Assembly (NCBI GenBank): GCA_029261165.1
Contig: JAJDBV010000037.1
Coordinates: forward strand, 57,924 to 121,923
Origin: Nitrospirota bacterium
GTDB lineage: Bacteria > Nitrospirota > Nitrospiria > SBBL01 > JAADHI01
DNA length: 64,000 bases
Reading direction: 5' to 3'
Of the stretch, positions 57,331 to 64,000 are shown one piece after another (positions within the stretch are counted from its first letter, which is position 1; every line of letters starts with the position of its first letter). A model generated the notes under the pieces. The model was not told where the DNA came from. It saw only the letters and a list, made by a program, of their open reading frames with translations, and ran no database searches. The translations under genes were made by a program, and so were the position numbers.

Positions 57331-58716
57331 GTGCCTGTGAAACATCCAATCAATCAACCAGGAAATGGCTTTTGTGAGTCTATTCTAGATGGAATCACTG
57401 ATCCGATTATTGTGATCAGGGAAGATTTCAGTCTTGAGTATGCAAACAAGGCAGTTCTTGGGAAGAATGGCTGCGATGAAGTCGATGCGGGAAAATGTTA
57501 TTCCCTTCTGCACGGACTGAAAACTCCCTGTGATCCATGCGTATGCGTAGAGGTTTTTAAAACGGGTAAGCCTTACCGTGTGATCAGCAAAATCAGGAGA
57601 ACGGATGGAGTGGGCAATCTAAAAGAGTATAGTGCCTACCCCATATTAGGAGAAAATGGCCAGGTGACCCGTGTTATCGAGTTTGTCCATGATCTCCCCT
57701 TGATCGAAAGTGATGTTCTTCTGAAAAACGGCACTGCGGTCTTGATTGGTGACGCGTCCACATCGTTTTGTGGAATGATTGGAAACAGCAAGAAAATGCG
57801 GGCTCTTTTTCAGTTGATTCGCCTCGTCTCCCCCAGTAACGCGACAATCCTGATCTATGGAGAAAGTGGCACGGGGAAGGAGAGAGTTGCACGGGCTATT
57901 CATTTGAATAGCCCCCGTCGAAACCGCCCTTTTGTCGCAATCGATTGCGGTGCCCTCCCGGAAACCTTGTTGGAGAGCGAACTTTTTGGTCATGTCAAAG
58001 GGGCCTTCACCGGGGCAATTCAGAATAAAAAAGGGCTTTTTGAGGAGGCGGAAGGCGGGACGCTCTTTCTGGATGAAATAGGAGATACCAGCCTGGTTTT
58101 CCAATCAAAACTGCTACGCGCCCTGCAAGAGGGTGAAGCGCGGCCTGTTGGTGGAAATCGAAGTTCCAAAATTAATGTCCGGATGGTGGCCGCGACAAAT
58201 AAATCTCTAAAGGATGCGATTGCGAAAAAGACCTTCCGAGAAGATCTCTATTATCGCCTGGCCGTCATGCCGATTGTAATTCCACCGCTCCGTGATCGAC
58301 TGGATGACATTCCTCTTCTTGTTGAACATTTTATTCGAAAATATACGGCACAAAATAGGAAGGACCCGATGTCTCTCTCTGGAGAAGCGATCGGACTTTT
58401 GAAGAGGATGCCATGGACAGGGAATGTTCGGGAACTCGAAAATATCATCGAGCGAGGGGTTCTGGTTTCACCTACTTCGAAGATTACACCTGAGTCCCTT
58501 CTGATTGAGGAGGAGGGGGGGGGAGCTCCTTATGCGCCCTCGGCATCTCTTTTTAGTTCGACCAAAGAAGCACTCTCAAGGGTCGAAAGAGAACGGATCA
58601 TCGATTCTCTTCAAAGATGTAATGGGAATAAATCGTCAGCTGCCCGATCTTTAGGTATTTCTCGTGCAAGTTTGTACAATAAACTGAAGCGTTATCAAAT
58701 TCCGGCCTCAATTTAA
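57331..58716 (+). CDS. PAS-domain sigma-54-dependent transcriptional activator
   Basis: A 461-residue NtrC-type protein. PAS domain about 15-125 carries a Cys-rich insert (GKCYSLLHGLKTPCDPCVC). The AAA+ domain about 155-375 has Walker A ILIYGESGTGKERVAR, the sigma-54 contact VKGAFTGA, Walker B GGTLFLDEIGD and the arginine-finger region FREDLYYRLAVMPI. A linker with a run of nine G (58515-58523, EEEGGG) precedes the C-terminal Fis-type helix-turn-helix (NKSSAARSLGISRASLYNKL). It lacks a receiver domain, so the PAS unit senses directly; cysteines suggest redox, heme or metal. The start is GTG 57331. It probably controls neighbouring respiratory genes. Confidence 0.92.
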   Translation: MPVKHPINQPGNGFCESILDGITDPIIVIREDFSLEYANKAVLGKNGCDEVDAGKCYSLLHGLKTPCDPCVCVEVFKTGKPYRVISKIRRTDGVGNLKEYSAYPILGENGQVTRVIEFVHDLPLIESDVLLKNGTAVLIGDASTSFCGMIGNSKKMRALFQLIRLVSPSNATILIYGESGTGKERVARAIHLNSPRRNRPFVAIDCGALPETLLESELFGHVKGAFTGAIQNKKGLFEEAEGGTLFLDEIGDTSLVFQSKLLRALQEGEARPVGGNRSSKINVRMVAATNKSLKDAIAKKTFREDLYYRLAVMPIVIPPLRDRLDDIPLLVEHFIRKYTAQNRKDPMSLSGEAIGLLKRMPWTGNVRELENIIERGVLVSPTSKITPESLLIEEEGGGAPYAPSASLFSSTKEALSRVERERIIDSLQRCNGNKSSAARSLGISRASLYNKLKRYQIPASI

Positions 58717-58823
58717 AGAACGAACTAACCCTCCCACCGAAGACGCGACTGCCTTCGTGTTTCATCGCTCACACTCGGTAAACCATAAATAAGTGCTCTT
58801 TTGCATCTTCCCATATTGGAAAG

Positions 58824-60077
58824 TCAGGCTGATTTTATTCCTTTTTCCCGCTCATAGAGGAAAACCGGATCTCCTGAGCCGCTAATCACTTCTTCTGTGA
58901 TGATACATTCCTTGAGGTTCTCTATTGAAGGGAGCTCGTACATAAGTTCGAGCATGACTTCTTCCAGGATAGAGCGGAGACCGCGGGCACCCGTTTTTTG
59001 TACGAGTGATTTTTTTGCAATTGCCGCAAGGGCGCTGTCTGTAAATTTCAGCTTGACCTTCTCCAGAGAAAAAAGCTTTTCGTACTGCTTGGTCAAGGCA
59101 CTTTTCGGTTCCGTCAAGATGCGAACCAAATCTTTTTCATCCAGGTCTTCCAACGTAGCCGTGACCGGGAGACGGCCAACAAACTCCGGAATCAGGCCGT
59201 GTTTAATTAGATCCTCTCCTTGAACTTTCCGCAAGAGGTCTCCAAGTTTACGGTCGGTCTTCAATCGGATATCGGCACCAAAGCCCATCGTTCTTTTGTT
59301 GACGCGATGTTCTATTTGATCATCAAGCCCGATAAAAGCCCCGCCGCAAATGAAAAGGATATTAGAGGTATCGACTTGAATAAACTCCTGATGCGGGTGC
59401 TTCCGACCGCCCTGTGGTGGGACGTTTGCGACCGTTCCTTCAATCAGCTTTAGAAGTGCCTGCTGTACCCCTTCACCGGATACATCGCGTGTAATAGAAG
59501 GAGACTCGCTTTTTCGAGAGATCTTGTCAATCTCGTCAATGTAGACGATCCCTCGTTCGGCTTTTTCTACATCATAATCAGCGGACTGCAAGAGCTTAAG
59601 AACAATGTTTTCGACATCTTCCCCGACATACCCGGCCTCGGTAAGGGTTGTGGCGTCCGCGATTGTAAAGGGAACATCGATAATACGCGCGAGGGTTTGT
59701 GCCAGGAGGGTCTTCCCTGTCCCTGTTGGGCCGATGAGCAGGATATTTCCCTTTTGGAGTTCGATATCATTGTTTCGTGCGTTGCTTGCGACACGTTTAT
59801 AATGGTTGTGGACTGCGACCGCGAGGATCTTTTTTGCCCGATGCTGTCCGATGACAAATTGGTCCAGTGTTTTCTTGATATCCGTCGGTTTGGGAAGAGT
59901 GGAGGAGGCTTCTTCTTTTTCTTCTTCCCACTCTTCGGCGATAATGTCGTTGCACAGGTCAACACACTCGTCACAGATGTAGACTGTTGGACCCGCGATC
60001 AGTTTTTTAACTTCATCTCGGTTTTTCCCGCAAAAGGAGCAACGTAGGAGCGATTCTATCTTTTCTTTTTTTGCCAT
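58824..60077 (-). CDS. clpX: ATP-dependent Clp protease ATP-binding subunit ClpX
   Basis: A 417-residue AAA+ unfoldase. The N-terminal zinc domain has [11 protein letters not shown] and CDECVDLC; Walker A is [15 protein letters not shown]; then [12 protein letters not shown] (pore loop GYVG), YIDEIDKI and RGVSGEG-type sensor region ([19 protein letters not shown]). It lies 63 bases after clpP. Confidence 0.97.
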   Translation of the reverse strand: MAKKEKIESLLRCSFCGKNRDEVKKLIAGPTVYICDECVDLCNDIIAEEWEEEKEEASSTLPKPTDIKKTLDQFVIGQHRAKKILAVAVHNHYKRVASNARNNDIELQKGNILLIGPTGTGKTLLAQTLARIIDVPFTIADATTLTEAGYVGEDVENIVLKLLQSADYDVEKAERGIVYIDEIDKISRKSESPSITRDVSGEGVQQALLKLIEGTVANVPPQGGRKHPHQEFIQVDTSNILFICGGAFIGLDDQIEHRVNKRTMGFGADIRLKTDRKLGDLLRKVQGEDLIKHGLIPEFVGRLPVTATLEDLDEKDLVRILTEPKSALTKQYEKLFSLEKVKLKFTDSALAAIAKKSLVQKTGARGLRSILEEVMLELMYELPSIENLKECIITEEVISGSGDPVFLYEREKGIKSA

Positions 60078-60140
60078 TCAATTTACCCCTTTTTGAGAAA
60101 TCCGGATCCATGCCTGAAGTAGATACTGCCATGATGGTTT

Positions 60141-60731
60141 TTACTTACGCGTGGGAGCACGCTCAATCACCTCATCAACAATGTGGTAGGTCTTTGCCTC
60201 TTCGCCCGACATAAAATAATCACGTTCGGTATTATCGCGAATTTTTTCGATATCCTGGCCAGTATGTTTTGACAAGATATCGTTTAATTGCTCTCGCATT
60301 TTCAGGATTTCCCGCGCATGGATGTCAATGTCAGTCGCCTGGCCCTGGAAACCTCCCATCGGTTGATGAATCATAACGCGCGCATTCGGAAGGGCATATC
60401 GCTTCCCAGTGGTTCCGGCGGCCAAAAGGAGTGCTCCCATACTTGCTGCCTGCCCAATACAGATCGTGGATACAGGAGACTTTATGTATTGTATTGTATC
60501 ATAAATGGCCAGTCCCGATGTCACCACTCCCCCTGGTGAGTTAATGTAAATATTAATATCTTTTTCAGGGTCTTCCGCCTCAAGGAAGAGAAGTTGCGCG
60601 ATGATCAAATTCGAGACATTATCATCAATCCCTGTGCCCAAAAAAATAATCCGATCTTTGAGAAGGCGAGAGTAGATATCATAGGCCCGCTCACCCCGGT
60701 TGGATTGTTCTATCACCATTGGTACCAGCAT
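60141..60731 (-). CDS. clpP: ATP-dependent Clp protease proteolytic subunit ClpP
   Basis: A 196-residue serine peptidase with catalytic Ser 97 ([14 protein letters not shown]), His 122 (MIHQPMGG) and an Asp further on. The N-terminus [20 protein letters not shown] is typical. The start codon overlaps the tig stop by one base. Confidence 0.97.
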   Translation of the reverse strand: MLVPMVIEQSNRGERAYDIYSRLLKDRIIFLGTGIDDNVSNLIIAQLLFLEAEDPEKDINIYINSPGGVVTSGLAIYDTIQYIKSPVSTICIGQAASMGALLLAAGTTGKRYALPNARVMIHQPMGGFQGQATDIDIHAREILKMREQLNDILSKHTGQDIEKIRDNTERDYFMSGEEAKTYHIVDEVIERAPTRK

Positions 60732-62002
60732 TACGATTTTTCTCCTTCTTCTTTAAATTGGGCAAGGGAGTAGACCCGGTTGAGGGCCTTGTCTTGTTTG
60801 ATCCTTGATTTTAATCCCTCCAACGATCCCTCTTGTTGAGAGATCATTTCTCTTGCTTTCTCCTGTGAGATCCTGGACGCGGTGGCCATCGACTTGATTT
60901 CAGCGTCAAGGTCCTGATCCGTCACTGTGATATTTTCTTTCTCAGCGATGGTGTCTAAAATGAACTGTCCTTGAATCCGTTCTCGCGCAAGAGGTTCATA
61001 TTCTTTATGAAACGCAGCGCTGTCTACCTCTTGTGGACCCGACTTCTGAAGACTTCCCAGGCTATTGTGTATCTCGCGTTCCACCATTGATGAGGGAACA
61101 TCAATCGGATGCAATTCCACCAGTTTTTTGATCAGGACTCTTTTTTGATCATGTTCCTGTTGGGACGTCTGTTGATCCTCCAGGGTTTGGTGGATCTTCT
61201 TCTTCAGTGCGTCAATAGATGGGAGCCCAACATCTTTTGCCAGGTCATCATCAATCTTTGGGAGTCTCTTTTCTTTGATCTCTTTCACATCAATCTTGAA
61301 AGCGACGGTCTTTCCGGCGATCTCTTTTTCCTGGTAATTTTCAGGAAAAGGAACGGCGGCTTCAAATTTTTCTCCCTTTTTCTTACTGAGGAGCGCGTCT
61401 TCGAATTCCGGAAGAAATGTGTTTGAGCCGATCTGCAGCGTATATCCTTGAGCACTGCCTCGTGCCATCGGTAGGCCATCGACCGAGCCTTCAAAATCAA
61501 TTGTCACAAAATCTTTTGAGACGACGGCATGGTCGTCAGAACAGGTTTCCAGGGGTCCCTGCTCATCCTGGATTTTTTCCAGAGTTTTATTGATATCTTC
61601 ATCTGTGACATTGATCTTCTTTTGCGTGAGAACCAGGTTTTTGTAGTCTGAGAGGAGAACGACGGGTCTGACTTCAACGGTTGCGGTAAAATTCAGGGGG
61701 GCATTTTTCCTGGCTTTCATCTGATCAAATGAGGGGTATTCGACGGGGGAGATACCTGTTTCTTTGATCGCTTTCTGGTAATAATCCGGGACCAGTTTCC
61801 GGAGAACGTCTTCCTCGACCGCGGCCCCGAATTTTTTTTCGATGAGGGCCAAAGGAACTTTTCCGGGACGAAATCCAGGGATTTTCACTGTCTTTTTAAG
61901 TTTGGAATAGGCCAGGGCAAATTCACCGGAGACCACCTCCTGTGGAATCTCTATCTTTAGAGATTTTTTAACGGAAGTGATTTCCTTTACTTCAACCTTC
62001 AT
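60731..62002 (-). CDS. tig: Trigger factor
   Basis: A 423-residue ribosome-associated chaperone. The ribosome-binding loop reads [17 protein letters not shown], the PPIase domain spans about 150-245 ([39 protein letters not shown]), and the helical substrate-binding C-domain follows. It is the first gene of tig-clpP-clpX and has a strong promoter upstream. Confidence 0.97.
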   Translation of the reverse strand: MKVEVKEITSVKKSLKIEIPQEVVSGEFALAYSKLKKTVKIPGFRPGKVPLALIEKKFGAAVEEDVLRKLVPDYYQKAIKETGISPVEYPSFDQMKARKNAPLNFTATVEVRPVVLLSDYKNLVLTQKKINVTDEDINKTLEKIQDEQGPLETCSDDHAVVSKDFVTIDFEGSVDGLPMARGSAQGYTLQIGSNTFLPEFEDALLSKKKGEKFEAAVPFPENYQEKEIAGKTVAFKIDVKEIKEKRLPKIDDDLAKDVGLPSIDALKKKIHQTLEDQQTSQQEHDQKRVLIKKLVELHPIDVPSSMVEREIHNSLGSLQKSGPQEVDSAAFHKEYEPLARERIQGQFILDTIAEKENITVTDQDLDAEIKSMATASRISQEKAREMISQQEGSLEGLKSRIKQDKALNRVYSLAQFKEEGEKS

Positions 62003-62029
62003 GAGACTCCTTTTAAGAAAAACCGTCCC

Positions 62030-62058
62030 ATTCTATCTTCGGACACCCCCCTTGTCAA
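62030..62058 (-). promoter_or_regulatory. Sigma-70-like promoter of tig-clpP-clpX
   Basis: TTGACA, 17 bases, TAGAAT on the minus strand, 28 bases before the tig start. The -35 overlaps the end of xthA. Confidence 0.65.
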
Positions 62059-62837
62059 CCATGTGGAGACGATCGAAAGCTCAAATCCAACAATACAGGA
62101 CAATGATCGGAACCCAGGACATCATTTAGGATGTCTGCGTTCTTGATTCGGTTGGCCAGTCTGGGAGAGGTGAGGAAGTAATCGATCCTCCAGCCGACAT
62201 TCCTTGCGCGCGCGCCGGCACGAAAACTCCACCAGCTATACTTTATTTTCTCTGGATTAAGGTATCGGAAGGTGTCAATGTAGTCCGCAGCGATAAGATG
62301 GTCCATGCCGTCTATTTCTTCCTGCATATACCCGGCGTTCTTGTTGTAATTTGGTTTTGGGCGAGCCAGGTCTACGGGTTGATGGGCCACGTTGAAGTCC
62401 CCACAGGCGATAATGGGCTTCAGCTTTTCCAGGTCATTGAGGTAGGCGAGAAAATCGACATCCCACTGTTGGCGGTATTGCAGACGTTTAAGTTCACTTC
62501 CGGAATTTGGCGTATAGACTGTGACCAGGAAAAAATGCTCAAACTCAAGGGCAATGACACGGCCTTCCTGATCATGTTCTTCGACGCCCATGTCATAACG
62601 AACGGACAGGGGCCGGGTTTTTGTGAGAACAGCGGTTCCGGAATACCCCTTTTTTACCGCGGAGTTTGAATACAGATGAAAGCCATTTATTTCTGCCAGG
62701 GCCTCAGTCACTTGATCATCCTGAGCCTTTGTCTCCTGTAAACAGAGGACATCGGTTTCCATCGCATTGAGTGAAGCCGGAAAATCTTTCTTCATGGCGG
62801 CACGTATGCCGTTGACGTTCCAGGAAACGAGTCGCAT
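62055..62837 (-). CDS. xthA: Exodeoxyribonuclease III (AP endonuclease)
   Basis: A 260-residue EEP-family nuclease for base excision repair. SWNVNGIRAAMKK, LCLQETKAQDDQV (Glu ligand), ACGDFNVAHQPVDLARPKPN and the C-terminal SDHCPVLLDL (catalytic Asp-His) are all present. Confidence 0.96.
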   Translation of the reverse strand: MRLVSWNVNGIRAAMKKDFPASLNAMETDVLCLQETKAQDDQVTEALAEINGFHLYSNSAVKKGYSGTAVLTKTRPLSVRYDMGVEEHDQEGRVIALEFEHFFLVTVYTPNSGSELKRLQYRQQWDVDFLAYLNDLEKLKPIIACGDFNVAHQPVDLARPKPNYNKNAGYMQEEIDGMDHLIAADYIDTFRYLNPEKIKYSWWSFRAGARARNVGWRIDYFLTSPRLANRIKNADILNDVLGSDHCPVLLDLSFRSSPHG

Positions 62838-62909
62838 CTTGTGATCCCTTGGTTTCGGTGAGGCGTGATTGCTTGAAAAATTTTAGGGTCTTAATCTTGG
62901 AAGGTAGAA

Positions 62910-62937
62910 GTTAGAGTAAAACGCCGGATGATGTCAA
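62910..62937 (-). promoter_or_regulatory. Possible sigma-70 promoter of xthA
   Basis: TTGACA and TCTAAC spaced 16 bases on the minus strand, about 70 bases before xthA; the -10 is weak. Confidence 0.4.
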
Positions 62938-62977
62938 GGCCGCATTGGACCTATATTATTCCCTGAAAATAAAAAAA

Positions 62978-63007
62978 GGGGGGTGGATGCTTTAGCATCC
63001 ACCCCCC
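62978..63007 (-). terminator. Strong intrinsic terminator
   Basis: A 13-bp perfect stem (GGGGGGTGGATGC with its complement) and a four-base loop. On the minus strand it is followed by seven T, ending transcription of the secreted protein gene at 63082-63735. Confidence 0.9.
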
Positions 63008-63081
63008 TTCACCTAACCTCCAGCGCTCTATAAAAGGGCGATTGAAGTTTTACTTTTTCCAAAAATACTACGAAATGGACC

Positions 63082-63735
63082 CTAAAGGATCGGTGGAGCC
63101 CATGTTATTCCATCTGCTTGTAATGTATGCTCTATTCCATCTGCAGTTGTAAATCTATCGCCGGGTTTACATTTACCGCGGTTGAATTTAACCAACGTAC
63201 AGACCCCTTTAGTCTGTTGCTTGAACTGGGCTGCTGTCTTGTCTGCACAATCACCAACACCAGTAACGGTTTGACCTGTAAGTGCAACCTGTGCTGAAAT
63301 TTTAATAGAGTCGCCGCCCAAAACAAAATCACCAGGGATAACCGTTACAGGAGTAAGAGAACCTGGGTCCGGAAAGGTATCCCAGTCCGCTGAAGCAGAA
63401 CCCAGTTCAAATACAGTGTTCACTACGGATGGTAATGGCGGATTTACAGCCGAAATATTTTCAACCATGATGCCAACTGCTTGCCCATCCAGTAAATCTG
63501 CGCGGACTTTGGCCTGAATTTGGACCTTGGGAACAACAAGGCCGGTCGCGGGGTCCACATCTGCATCAATCTGACAGCGAATACGGAATACTTCGAAACT
63601 AGGGTCTAAGGGTGCACCCACTTGGGCAAAAGCCAAGCTGCTGCCGACCGTCATCACCGCCAGCAAGGCGAGGATCGTTACGTTTGTGATTGCAGTGGCG
63701 GTGAATTTCAGGCCAAATCTTTTCAACTTTGTCAT
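63082..63735 (-). CDS. Secreted protein of unknown function
   Basis: A 217-residue protein with a signal peptide (about 1-38, ending SSLAFAQ). The mature part is beta-rich (FEVFRIRCQIDADVDPATGL, VQIQAKVRADLLDGQAV), with four cysteines (IRCQ, GDCAD, VCTLV, KCKPG) that could form two disulfides, and a GDRFTTADGIEHTL tail. No family is recognised. It has its own strong terminator. Confidence 0.7.
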   Translation of the reverse strand: MTKLKRFGLKFTATAITNVTILALLAVMTVGSSLAFAQVGAPLDPSFEVFRIRCQIDADVDPATGLVVPKVQIQAKVRADLLDGQAVGIMVENISAVNPPLPSVVNTVFELGSASADWDTFPDPGSLTPVTVIPGDFVLGGDSIKISAQVALTGQTVTGVGDCADKTAAQFKQQTKGVCTLVKFNRGKCKPGDRFTTADGIEHTLQADGITWAPPIL

Positions 63736-64000
63736 TCTGTGGCTCCTTTCGATAGGTTACCTTTTTTTCGCATTTTTTTATGGTGCATTTTGCGCACTGT
63801 GTACCTGGGTCAGACTATCAAAGGGGCATTAAGAGAGAATGAGAAAGAGATTAGAAACGAATTAGGGTTTGCTGAAAAAGTAGCCCTTCAGACCCGCTCT
63901 TTTAGGTTGATGAGATTTTGTCTTCGTCGTCTCAGTGATTTCGTCCTCAGAACCTGTTTTCGCGTAATCGCATCCCCAGTGTTTGGTCTTCGCACATGAA
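63736..64000. other. Right-edge non-coding region
   Basis: About 265 bases upstream of the secreted protein gene. It must contain that gene's promoter, but I find no clear pair of boxes. The last 130 bases show no open frame with recognisable motifs. The stretch near 63868 (GGGTTTGCTGAAAAAG) resembles ends of some insertion sequences, without a transposase in view. Confidence 0.4.

Noticed and set aside
63868..63884. Insertion-sequence-like end GGGTTTGCTGAAAAAG
   Set aside because: Single short match from memory, no partner repeat and no transposase in the window.

Overview
The window (about 64 kb) reads as one contig of a Gram-negative, respiring, piliated bacterium. Lipopolysaccharide transport genes (lptC-lptA-lptB), a type IV pilus operon (pilMNOPQ), SecDF-YajC, sigma-54 and a cytochrome bd-like oxidase fused to cytochrome c all point that way. 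The gene order around rpoN and the bd-like oxidase joined to antiporter subunits resemble what I recall from Nitrospirota (Nitrospira, Candidatus Manganitrophus). The phylum is an inference from content and was not tested.

Left part (1-21 kb), mostly minus strand: the addB-addA repair nuclease, a 47-residue zinc ribbon protein, and an accessory stretch (DksA/TraR-like protein, zinc ribbon membrane protein, a large tail-anchored protein of unknown function, cupin, GIY-YIG, DUF2130). Then comes argS-tgt-yajC-secD-secF-DUF4388, interrupted between tgt and yajC by a small inverted-repeat element, and finally purE-purK.

Middle part (21-46 kb), mostly plus strand: tRNA-Cys, lptC-lptA-lptB-rpoN-hpf-rapZ-ubiX-lipoprotein, a MerR-like regulator, pilM-N-O-P-Q-aroK-aroB, and two Ig-like lipoproteins. 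The second lipoprotein has its signal peptide put out of frame by an exact 10-bp tandem duplication. Next are an isoprenylcysteine-methyltransferase-like protein and a kinase-like protein, a second copy of the small inverted-repeat element, purH, purD, a TsaC/Sua5-type gene, and on the minus strand fmdB and rsmD-coaD-aminotransferase.

Right part (46-64 kb): a CstA-type transporter, two tandem CBS-domain genes behind a sigma-54-like promoter, and the most interesting locus. This is a four-gene overlapping operon of two proton-antiporter-like (NuoL/M/N, MrpA/D) subunits, an 85-residue membrane protein and a cytochrome bd-like oxidase subunit with a C-terminal cytochrome c. It is followed by an unusual two-cysteine cupredoxin, a cytochrome c, mobA and a PAS/sigma-54 activator. 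The simplest reading is an ion-translocating bd-type oxidase with its own electron donors and regulator. tig-clpP-clpX, xthA and a secreted protein of unknown function complete the window.

Three families of short dispersed repeats lie between genes: family A (about 165 bp, inverted-repeat termini, two copies), family B (about 125 bp, two clear copies and one weak) and family C (about 45 bp, three copies).
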